Assembly: GCF_002873135.1 (NCBI RefSeq) | Contig: NZ_MCVI01000041.1 | Span: 1 to 24,221 of the forward strand | Length of the DNA: 24,221 nucleotides | Direction of reading: 5' to 3' | DNA from: Shewanella sp. 10N.286.48.A6 | GTDB lineage: Bacteria > Pseudomonadota > Gammaproteobacteria > Enterobacterales > Shewanellaceae | Part shown: piece after piece, positions 18,162 to 24,221 of the stretch | Layout: each line of letters begins with the position of its first letter | Position numbering within the stretch: position 1 is the first letter of the stretch | Program-made: the position numbers and the translations under genes | The notes under the pieces: model-generated | The model's input: only the letters and a program-made list of their open reading frames with translations | Databases searched by the model: none | Told to the model about the DNA's origin: nothing

Positions 18162-18336
18162 TTAGCGGTTTAGCATTCAGCTCATCTATGTGCTAGGTAT
18201 TTGAAGTGGTTCCAATAAAATACATCTTATGTGAACTTTTTCATGATTCTCTAATATATTACTTTATCTTAGCTTATTGTCTTCATTTGGACGCTAAGGT
18301 GAGATTCTTGTCACAAAAAGGTGAGTTTTATTGAAG

Positions 18337-18365
18337 TTTGTAGTAATCTGATGACGATTTATAAG
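18337..18365 (+). promoter_or_regulatory. Candidate promoter of scyA
   Basis: The -10 element TATAAG (18360-18365) matches 5 of 6 bases. A weak -35, TTTGTA (18337-18342), lies 17 bp upstream. The start would be near 18372, about 55 nt before the scyA ATG. The weak -35 suggests an activator may help; the AAGGTGAG direct repeats end 12 bp upstream. Confidence 0.4.
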
Positions 18366-18426
18366 TCTGCCTTCATTAAAAGGTGGCGTTGAGCTGTTAA
18401 TTTATTTGCATTTAGGAACGATGAAC

Positions 18427-18720
18427 ATGAAAAAATTATTAGCAATGACTGCAGTTGCCGCGTTGACTTTGTCTTCAAACGTTTTTGCCCAAGATGGCGA
18501 AGCGGTTTATAACAAAGCGTGTACAGTATGTCACAGCATGGGAGTTGCTGGTGCACCAAAGACTCACGACGCTGCAGCTTGGGAACCACGTTTAGCTAAA
18601 GGTCTTGATGCATTAGTTGCAACAGTCAAAACAGGTTTAAATGCAATGCCACCAGGTGGAATGTGTACTGATTGTACTGATGAAGATTACAAAAACGCTA
18701 TTGAGTTTATGTCTAAGTAA
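18427..18720 (+). CDS. scyA: Periplasmic monohaem cytochrome c5 (ScyA type)
   Basis: A 97-residue protein with a signal peptide MKKLLAMTAVAALTLSSNVFA, cleaved before Gln22, giving a mature part of about 76 residues. The haem motif CTVCH (32-36) and the methionine in AMPPGGMC (Met74 the likely axial ligand) define a class I cytochrome; Cys80 and Cys83 form the disulfide pair typical of c5. The frame is open further upstream, but AGGA (18414-18417) is 9 nt before the ATG at 18427 and only 3 nt before that at 18421, so I chose 18427. In Shewanella, ScyA carries electrons to the cbb3 oxidase. It is a likely client of the surrounding ccm genes. Confidence 0.93.
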   Translation: MKKLLAMTAVAALTLSSNVFAQDGEAVYNKACTVCHSMGVAGAPKTHDAAAWEPRLAKGLDALVATVKTGLNAMPPGGMCTDCTDEDYKNAIEFMSK

Positions 18721-18736
18721 TTTTAGGTTGCTCAAT

Positions 18737-18766
18737 AAAAAAACCGGCTTAAGAGCCGGTTTTTTT
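18737..18766. terminator. Bidirectional terminator between scyA and ccmI
   Basis: A7-CCGGCT (18737-18749), loop TAAG, AGCCGG-T7 (18754-18766). A and T arms on both sides let it stop both scyA (plus) and ccmI (minus), which converge here; the ccmI stop is 23 bp away. The right arm and flank repeat those of the rplQ terminator. Confidence 0.95.
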
Positions 18767-18788
18767 ATGTCTATTTATTGATAGTGGA

Positions 18789-20057
18789 TTATTGAACCAC
18801 TGTATCAAGTAATAGTTTAGCTTCTTTACCCACAGCAACAGATGCAACGATACCTTTTAAATCACCAGGTTGCGCCTTCACACTGCCATGTTTTGATAGC
18901 ACTGCGATAATTTCTACATTTGCAGCACTACTTAGTTTTACATCGCCACCCATTGAAGTAGTGTCATCAAGTGTCACCGTTACAGGTAAACTGTTGGCAC
19001 TTATTTTGGTCGCAGCTAAAGGTACCTTAGGGCCTTGAGTTGAACGGGCGAAGATAAATACCATATCTGAAGAGCTAACTTGATCGGCTAACTCTGGAGC
19101 AATTGATATCGCGACATCTACAGTTTTAACACCTGCTTCGGCTGTAGCTGCTGCCATTGGGTTATGAGTACTATCGTTTGGCATCACTCCCGTTTCAGCT
19201 TGAATACGCATTTGGGCAGATTCAATAGCATTCATAAGTGCAGTGCGATCCACATCTTTACGATCGCTATCTAAAATAGATTGCCACGCTGTGATTGCGC
19301 TTTGATAGTCAGCAGTGAAAAACGCATCCATACCGACAAGCAACAATGTAGAAGGGTCGTTTGGATCTAAAGCTAAAGATTGATCTACAAGCGCTTGAAT
19401 CTGAGGATTCATTTGCTGACCATTTTTGTAATACAGTGCCGTCGCTTTAGGGCCTAATAATTCAGAAGCTGTGCCAACTAATTCCATCACTTTATCAAAA
19501 GAGGCAACAGCATGATCAAACTGGTTTGCTGAAATATAAGCATGACCTAAGCTAAACCAAGCTTGGCTGTTTTCTGGCTCAGCTTGAACTTGCTGCTCCA
19601 TCATTTGTACACGTTGAGCCATAATCTGCTCATTGCTCATACCTTGATGTGGCGAAGCTTCAGCTTGTGGCGGGGTAGCTAACTCCTGGTATGCACCAAG
19701 GGTTGAGTAAAAGTAACCTGAAACAGCCAAGACACCAACGGTCATAATTGATGGCCATAAGATCCCTTTTGCTTTTAATTTCGTATCTAAAGAATCGTCA
19801 CCAGCAATCTTCATATCTTGCAGAAGGCCAATTTCTAGTTCTTTTTTAAGCGCGTCAAACTCTGTTTGATCAAGCAAGCCTTCTTCAAGTTCTTTAGCTA
19901 AAATGCCTGCGCGCTCGTTGAAGAGTTCAAGGTTAGTTTGCTTACGTACGCCTGATTCTTCAGCAGATAGCATTTTTTGCTGACGAAAATGAGGGATCCA
20001 AATCAGCATTAAGCTGATGAGTACGACAAGCGCAATAAATATCCAAAATGTGGTCAT
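18789..20057 (-). CDS. ccmI: Cytochrome c maturation TPR protein CcmI
   Basis: A 422-residue protein. The N-terminal module has two membrane segments (about 4-20 and 102-118) joined by a cytoplasmic coiled coil-like part. A periplasmic TPR domain follows (about 155-295, with SQAWFSLGHAYISANQFDHAVASF and STLLLVGMDAFFTADYQSAITAW), then a C-terminal domain of about 110 residues. CcmI holds the apocytochrome C-terminus for ligation with CcmFH. I chose the ATG at 20057; an in-frame GTG at 20072 adds five residues, and neither has a clear ribosome binding site. In E. coli this protein is fused to CcmH; here it is separate and on the opposite strand to ccmFGH. Confidence 0.93.
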   Translation of the reverse strand: MTTFWIFIALVVLISLMLIWIPHFRQQKMLSAEESGVRKQTNLELFNERAGILAKELEEGLLDQTEFDALKKELEIGLLQDMKIAGDDSLDTKLKAKGILWPSIMTVGVLAVSGYFYSTLGAYQELATPPQAEASPHQGMSNEQIMAQRVQMMEQQVQAEPENSQAWFSLGHAYISANQFDHAVASFDKVMELVGTASELLGPKATALYYKNGQQMNPQIQALVDQSLALDPNDPSTLLLVGMDAFFTADYQSAITAWQSILDSDRKDVDRTALMNAIESAQMRIQAETGVMPNDSTHNPMAAATAEAGVKTVDVAISIAPELADQVSSSDMVFIFARSTQGPKVPLAATKISANSLPVTVTLDDTTSMGGDVKLSSAANVEIIAVLSKHGSVKAQPGDLKGIVASVAVGKEAKLLLDTVVQ

Positions 20058-20085
20058 TGTTTCAATATTCACTTTTAGGTTGCTG

Positions 20086-20110
20086 AAAAAATAAAGCGGA
20101 ACTGCCGCCT
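20086..20110 (-). terminator. Terminator-like hairpin in the ccmI leader
   Basis: On the minus strand, AGGCGG (20110-20105) pairs with CCGCTT (20099-20094), with one G-T wobble, around the loop CAGTT. The run TTATTTTTT style tract follows at once (20093-20086, eight bases with one A). It lies between the perfect TATAAT at 20130-20125 and the ccmI start, so it could attenuate ccmI or block read-through from further upstream. The stem is short. Confidence 0.5.
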
Positions 20111-20124
20111 AACTTGAGTGCTAG

Positions 20125-20152
20125 ATTATACGTAAAGATGATTCATTGAACA
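20125..20152 (-). promoter_or_regulatory. Candidate promoter of ccmI
   Basis: On the minus strand a perfect -10 element TATAAT (20130-20125) is preceded at 16 bp by TGTTCA (20152-20147), a weak -35. The start would be near 20118, leaving a leader of about 60 nt that contains the hairpin at 20086-20110. Confidence 0.5.
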
Positions 20153-20268
20153 GTAATATACGATTTTACTTAGTCAGAATCCTTATAGTTGGGCACTGGT
20201 TCACAAATAAATAACCACCTTTGAAATCAAACGAAACTTAAATGAACTTTTTTAGTCATAGGCTTAGC

Positions 20269-20277
20269 TGTTATAAC
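20269..20277 (+). promoter_or_regulatory. Candidate extended -10 promoter of ccmFGH
   Basis: TGTTATAAC fits the extended -10 form (TG, one base, then TATAAC, 5 of 6). No good -35 is visible at 16-18 bp, which extended -10 promoters can do without. The leader to ccmF would be about 200 nt, and a CRP-like sequence lies upstream at 20190-20205. Confidence 0.35.
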
Positions 20278-20481
20278 TGTGTGTTTTTAATCTCTATTTT
20301 TTTGAGAATGAGACTAGTGACCCAGTTTTGCATGAAATAGGCAGACATAAACAACAGCAAATACTAAAATATAACAAAATTCGTATTAGCTAATGTTAAT
20401 GTAGCTGATATATAGCATTATGTTAGTTATGCGTTGGTTTGATTAGGTTCGGACCAACTTTTATCACACTGAGGAATACCC

Positions 20482-22458
20482 ATGATCCCAGAACTTGGAC
20501 ACTTCTCGCTCATTATAGGTGTGGCATTTGCCATGCTATTAATGACCGTGCCGTTAATTGGTGCAGCCCGTAAGGACCAGTATCTCGTAAGATATGCTTG
20601 GCCGATTTGTTACGGTATGTTCTTTTTCATCGCTCTTTCAGTTATCAGCCTAGGCTATAGTTTTGCCGTTGATGACTTCTCTGTGGCTTATGTCGCACAT
20701 CATTCAAACTCACAATTGCCAATCTTCTTTAAGATTGCAGCAGTGTGGGGTGGCCATGAAGGGTCACTTCTATTCTGGGTATTCTCTATATCTGTCTGGG
20801 CTGCATCAGTTGCATTGTTCAGTAAAGGTATGGAAGAAGTCTTTATCGCACGTGTTCTTGCGGTATTAGCAATGATCATTGTTGGCTTCTCTTTATTCAT
20901 GCTAATCACTTCAAGCCCATTTGAGCGTATTTTCCCAATACCGATGGAAGGTCGAGATTTAAACCCAATGTTGCAAGATGTGGGCTTAATCTTCCATCCA
21001 CCAATGTTGTACTTGGGGTATGTTGGTTTCTCAGTTAGCTTTGCATTTGCTATTGCTGCGCTTATGAGTGGTCGTCTAGATTCTGCTTGGGCTCGTTGGT
21101 CACGTCCTTGGACACTAGCAGCTTGGGTATTCCTAACAGGCGGTATCTCGTTAGGCTCTTGGTGGGCATACTACGAACTTGGCTGGGGCGGATGGTGGTT
21201 CTGGGATCCAGTTGAAAACGCATCGTTCATGCCTTGGTTAATCGGTACAGCGTTAGTGCATTCACTTATTGTGACTGAAAAACGTGGCGCATTCCGTAAC
21301 TGGACCGTATTACTGTCAATATTCGCTTTCTCATTAAGCTTGCTAGGTACCTTTATTGTTCGTTCAGGTGTTTTAACATCAGTGCATTCATTTGCAGCCG
21401 ATCCTAGCCGTGGTATGTTTATTCTGCTCTTGCTTGGCCTCGCAGTTGGTGGCTCCTTGACCTTGTTTGCGTTAAGAGCAAGTCAAATGAGCAGTCCTGC
21501 AAGGTTTGAACTCAAATCTAAAGAGACCTTCTTACTTGTATGTAATGTGTTATTAACTGTTGCAGCAGGTACTGTACTACTTGGTACGCTATATCCATTG
21601 CTAATTGATGCATTAGGTATGGGCAAAATCTCTGTAGGACCTCCATATTTCAACGCTGTATTTGTACCAATTGTACTTGTACTGTTTGGCTTCATGGGAA
21701 TTGGCCCAATCATTCGCTGGAAAAAATCTAAAGCGGGTGAGATTAAACGCCAACTTATGATCCCTGCGATTGTGGCTGCAATTGTTGGTTTGGCAACACC
21801 ATTTATCGCTGGTAACGAAATGAACCTTTGGGTTGCATTCGGTATTGCTGCTGCGACATGGGTAGCACTAGCAACCTTCAGAGCGGCATATAACCTAGTA
21901 ACTGACAAAGAAGGTAAGTTCACCCTTAACAAGATTGGCCGTAGTGAAATGGGGATGATTATTGCCCATTTAGGTATTGCCGTATCAATTGTTGGTGCCA
22001 CTATGGTGTCTAACTACTCGATTGAGAAAAGTGTTCGTATGGGCCCTGGTCTCAGTGAAGAGTTAGCGGGTTATACCTTCAACTATATTGAAACCAAAAA
22101 CGTGGTTGGTCCTAACTACACCGCGCAACAAGGTCAGATTGAAGTTTATTACGATGACGAATTTGTTACATTGTTAAGACCTGATCGTCGTCAATACAAT
22201 GTACGTACGATGGATATGACTGAAGCAGGTATTGATTGGGGCTTGTTCCGTGATCTATATGTGACTATGGGTGATCCATTGAGCATGACTCAATTTGCTG
22301 TACGTCTAAACTATAAACCGTTTGTTCGTTGGATTTGGTTTGGTTCAATCTTTATGATGGTCGGCGGTTTCTTAGCTGCATCAGACAAGCGTTACCGCGT
22401 TAAAGAAGCTAAAACTGCTAAAGAAGAAGCAGAACAAGCAAAATTAGCCACTGCTTAA
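20482..22458 (+). CDS. ccmF: Haem lyase core subunit CcmF
   Basis: A 658-residue inner membrane protein with many membrane segments. Haem-handling features are the WGGHEGS motif (89-95), His172 in FHPPMLYLGY, the WWD domain (227-248, GWGGWWFWDPVEN), His260 and His302 flanking it, and His496 in IIAHLGIA; these correspond to the four conserved histidines of E. coli CcmF. It takes haem from CcmE and, with CcmH and CcmI, joins it to the CXXCH of apocytochromes. GAGGAA lies 7 nt before the ATG. It is the first gene of the plus-strand ccmFGH group. The C-terminal tail is rich in Ala, Glu and Lys. Confidence 0.98.
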   Translation: MIPELGHFSLIIGVAFAMLLMTVPLIGAARKDQYLVRYAWPICYGMFFFIALSVISLGYSFAVDDFSVAYVAHHSNSQLPIFFKIAAVWGGHEGSLLFWVFSISVWAASVALFSKGMEEVFIARVLAVLAMIIVGFSLFMLITSSPFERIFPIPMEGRDLNPMLQDVGLIFHPPMLYLGYVGFSVSFAFAIAALMSGRLDSAWARWSRPWTLAAWVFLTGGISLGSWWAYYELGWGGWWFWDPVENASFMPWLIGTALVHSLIVTEKRGAFRNWTVLLSIFAFSLSLLGTFIVRSGVLTSVHSFAADPSRGMFILLLLGLAVGGSLTLFALRASQMSSPARFELKSKETFLLVCNVLLTVAAGTVLLGTLYPLLIDALGMGKISVGPPYFNAVFVPIVLVLFGFMGIGPIIRWKKSKAGEIKRQLMIPAIVAAIVGLATPFIAGNEMNLWVAFGIAAATWVALATFRAAYNLVTDKEGKFTLNKIGRSEMGMIIAHLGIAVSIVGATMVSNYSIEKSVRMGPGLSEELAGYTFNYIETKNVVGPNYTAQQGQIEVYYDDEFVTLLRPDRRQYNVRTMDMTEAGIDWGLFRDLYVTMGDPLSMTQFAVRLNYKPFVRWIWFGSIFMMVGGFLAASDKRYRVKEAKTAKEEAEQAKLATA

Positions 22459-22473
22459 TATATCGGAGAAAGT

Positions 22474-23025
22474 ATGAAAAAGTTGGTGCTGTTTATACCA
22501 TTGGTATTGTTTTTGGGGATGGGAGTTTTTCTTTATCAGGGGTTATTCTTAAATCCACAAAAGCTGGATTCAGCACTAGAAGGAAAGCCGGTACCGGCTT
22601 TCCAACTTGAACGCCTTGAAACGCCGGGTGAAATGTTAACGCAAGCTGATTTAAAGGGTGAAGTGTCGATGATCAATGTTTGGGCTACATGGTGCCCGGC
22701 ATGTAAATACGAACATCCTTTTTTAATGATGCTTGCGCGTAAAAATATTTTACCTATTTATGGTGTTAATTATCGAGATGAGCGTGCGCCAGCAATACGT
22801 GAGTTAAGTCGTGAAGGCGATCCCTACACGCTTAACATTTTTGATAAAGATGGACGTTTAGGTTTAGACCTTGGGGTATATGGAGCACCAGAAAGTTTCA
22901 TTGTTGACCATAACGGTATAATCCGTTTCCGCTACGCGGGGCCAGTTGATAGTAATGTCTGGAGTGAAACACTCTACCCAATGATCCAACAGTTACAAGC
23001 TGAAGCTAAACAAGACGGAGTTTAA
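22474..23025 (+). CDS. ccmG: Periplasmic thiol:disulfide oxidoreductase CcmG (DsbE)
   Basis: A 183-residue membrane-anchored thioredoxin-fold protein. The uncleaved anchor is about residues 4-22. The redox site is WCPAC (73-77, Cys74 and Cys77), and the conserved GAPESF loop near residue 136 carries the cis-proline. CcmG keeps the apocytochrome haem-binding cysteines reduced, working with CcmH and drawing electrons from DsbD. CGGAGAA lies upstream; ccmH begins 2 bp after its stop. Confidence 0.97.
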   Translation: MKKLVLFIPLVLFLGMGVFLYQGLFLNPQKLDSALEGKPVPAFQLERLETPGEMLTQADLKGEVSMINVWATWCPACKYEHPFLMMLARKNILPIYGVNYRDERAPAIRELSREGDPYTLNIFDKDGRLGLDLGVYGAPESFIVDHNGIIRFRYAGPVDSNVWSETLYPMIQQLQAEAKQDGV

Positions 23026-23027
23026 TA

Positions 23028-23519
23028 ATGAAAACATTGAAAATACTTGTTGGCTTGATGACAAGTTTAGTTTTAGCTTTTAATGTGATGGCAACGCCAG
23101 TAGATACTTATGAATTTAAATCTACCGATAACCAAAAGCGTGCGTTGAACTTAGCGCACTCTTTACGTTGCCCACAGTGTCAAAATCAGAACTTGATCGA
23201 TTCTAATTCGCCAGTAGCCCAAGACCTCCGTCTTGAAGTCTACACCATGGTTGACGAAGGAAAGAGTGATGATCAAATAGTAGATTTTATGACAAGTCGT
23301 TACGGTGACTTTGTACTATATAAGCCAAGATTAGATCCTAAGACCTACATTCTATGGATTGGCCCATTTGTACTAATGCTTATTGCACTTTACATTGCAT
23401 TGGTTGTTGTTCGTAAACAACGTGGTAAAGCAGCAAATGTGGAGCAAGAGTTAACTGACACAGATCGTGACGAGTTAGCCGCTTTATTAGCAAGCAAGCA
23501 ACAGCGAGATGAAAAATGA
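23028..23519 (+). CDS. ccmH: Cytochrome c maturation thiol reductase CcmH (short form)
   Basis: A 163-residue protein with a signal peptide (residues 1-22, ending VMA), a periplasmic three-helix domain with the redox motif LRCPQCQNQN (Cys48 and Cys51), one membrane segment (about 108-127) and a charged cytoplasmic tail. It corresponds only to the N-terminal part of E. coli CcmH; the TPR part is the separate ccmI. CcmH works with CcmG to reduce apocytochrome and belongs to the CcmFH lyase. Its TGA overlaps the next ATG (23516-23519). Confidence 0.97.
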   Translation: MKTLKILVGLMTSLVLAFNVMATPVDTYEFKSTDNQKRALNLAHSLRCPQCQNQNLIDSNSPVAQDLRLEVYTMVDEGKSDDQIVDFMTSRYGDFVLYKPRLDPKTYILWIGPFVLMLIALYIALVVVRKQRGKAANVEQELTDTDRDELAALLASKQQRDEK

Positions 23520-24070
23520 ACAAGATGATCAAATTGATCATGCTTGGTGCATTAGCGGTAAGTTTTACCGCTAATGCATATCCTGGAATGGAAAAACAGC
23601 AACAGCATGTTAGTCAATCAACACTTGATAAGATAAATGTATTAGCGCAGCCGTTTCCTATTGCACACATTGGTTTTAATGATGCCGAAGGCAATGAAGT
23701 TGATTTCGAAGCCCATAAAGGCAAAGTTGTTATCATTAATATGTGGGCGACCTGGTGTCCTCCGTGTGTAAGAGAGCTACCTGCATTAAATCGATTAGAG
23801 AAAACACTGAGTAAAGACGAATATGTGTTGATGCCAATCTCTATTGATGCAGAAGGCAAGAAGCAAGTTAGCCCTTTCCTTGATTCTATTGGTCTAGGTG
23901 CTTTTACTTCTTATTACGACCCAAGACAGAATTTACGAGAAGTATTTCCACTAGACACCATACCAGCGACCTTTATTCTAAATAAAGAAGGTGAATTGGT
24001 TGCTTATGTGCGTACTTATGTCGATTGGGATGATGAAAACGCTGTTGAGTTTTTACGACAGTTTCAATAA
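23516..24070 (+). CDS. Exported TlpA/ResA-like thioredoxin-fold protein
   Basis: A 184-residue protein. A signal peptide (residues 1-21, MNKMIKLIMLGALAVSFTANA) is followed by a thioredoxin fold with WCPPC (80-84, Cys81 and Cys84) in the context VVIINMWATWCPPCVRELPAL and the cis-proline in DTIPATF. The 4-nt overlap with ccmH ties it to cytochrome c maturation. It is distinct from CcmG, which has WCPAC and GAPE. It probably acts as a periplasmic reductant for apocytochrome or Ccm thiols; the exact partner cannot be told from sequence. It has the position of the thioredoxin family gene at the end of the Shewanella ccm cluster. Confidence 0.9.
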   Translation: MNKMIKLIMLGALAVSFTANAYPGMEKQQQHVSQSTLDKINVLAQPFPIAHIGFNDAEGNEVDFEAHKGKVVIINMWATWCPPCVRELPALNRLEKTLSKDEYVLMPISIDAEGKKQVSPFLDSIGLGAFTSYYDPRQNLREVFPLDTIPATFILNKEGELVAYVRTYVDWDDENAVEFLRQFQ

Positions 24071-24142
24071 ATTGCAATTAAAGTCTAACGATAGTGATAT
24101 AAGGTTGCTTACTTAATAGACTAATCACACCTGAATTGATTA

Positions 24143-24188
24143 AAAAAGATCGTATTTGATGAAAAGATCATCATGCGATCTTTTTTTT
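24143..24188. terminator. Rho-independent terminator after the ccmFGH operon
   Basis: AAAAAGATCG (24143-24152) pairs with CGATCTTTTT (24176-24185), enclosing a second stem TGATG/CATCA (24157-24161/24169-24173) with a 7-nt loop. Eight T (24181-24188) end it on the plus strand. The A run on the left makes it usable from the other side too. Confidence 0.88.
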
Positions 24189-24221
24189 GCTTTTTTATCA
24201 CTAAAAGCCCTTGCGCTAAAT

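Larger units (their letters stand above)
18105..18426. other. Divergent intergenic region between ccmA and scyA
   Basis: About 320 bp holding promoters on both strands (18133-18161 minus, 18337-18365 plus), a CRP-like sequence (18230-18245) and two copies of AAGGTGAG starting 22 bp apart (18296 and 18318). I see no coding region here. Confidence 0.75.
20058..20481. other. Divergent intergenic region between ccmI and ccmF
   Basis: About 420 bp of AT-rich DNA. It holds the ccmI promoter and terminator-like leader hairpin (20086-20152), a CRP-like sequence (20190-20205), an extended -10 candidate for ccmF (20269-20277) and an inverted repeat GTTGGT/ACCAAC (20433-20438/20453-20458) just before the ccmF ribosome binding site. 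No coding region is seen. Confidence 0.75.

Noticed and set aside
18391..18410. ArcA-like box (TGTTAATTTA) before scyA
   Set aside because: It lies downstream of the predicted start point and next to the ribosome binding site, and is AT-rich enough to occur by chance.

Overview
The window looks like chromosomal DNA of a gammaproteobacterium, most likely Shewanella or a close relative. The reasons are: ribosomal proteins and RpoA that closely resemble E. coli in length and sequence; an upstream reading frame ending K-V-I-A as in Shewanella EF-Tu; moderate GC content; and above all a small c5-type cytochrome (ScyA type) inside a split cytochrome c maturation locus next to rplQ, a layout I know from Shewanella. 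The genus call is inference; the gene identities are very secure.

Region 1 (1-14054) holds the S10, spc and alpha ribosomal protein operons in classical enterobacterial order, all on the plus strand. S10 operon: rpsJ-rplC-rplD-rplW-rplB-rpsS-rplV-rpsC-rplP-rpmC-rpsQ, followed by an intrinsic terminator. spc operon: its own promoter, then rplN-rplX-rplE-rpsN-rpsH-rplF-rplR-rpsE-rpmD-rplO-secY-rpmJ. alpha operon: rpsM-rpsK-rpsD-rpoA-rplQ, closed by a strong terminator. The expected control elements are visible or plausible: an attenuator-like hairpin with a U tract in the S10 leader (the position where L4 acts in E. coli), a candidate S8 site at the start of rplE, and the S4-binding alpha leader before the GTG start of rpsM. 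Two operon promoters have rRNA-like GC-rich discriminators.

Region 2 (14055-15220) is an AT-rich stretch of almost 1.2 kb without a supportable gene. It carries eight perfect copies of a 9-bp repeat, a second 14-bp repeat and a T6-G7 homopolymer run. It is the least explained part of the window.

Region 3 (15221-24221) is the System I cytochrome c maturation locus. A minus-strand operon ccmA-ccmB-ccmC-ccmD-ccmE moves and loads haem onto the CcmE chaperone. It is transcribed divergently from the plus-strand gene scyA, a periplasmic monohaem cytochrome c. ccmI, a TPR apocytochrome chaperone, lies on the minus strand, convergent with scyA and divergent from the plus-strand operon ccmF-ccmG-ccmH-thioredoxin-like gene, which reduces the apocytochrome and joins haem to it. 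Starts were corrected for rplB, rplN, secY, scyA and ccmI where the longest open frame runs upstream of the real gene.

I found no previously undescribed multi-gene system. The points worth a second look are mostly in non-coding DNA: the repeat-bearing spacer, a three-tier hairpin in the spc leader, a terminator facing the wrong way between spc and alpha, a terminator-like hairpin in the ccmI leader, and a pair of near-identical terminators.
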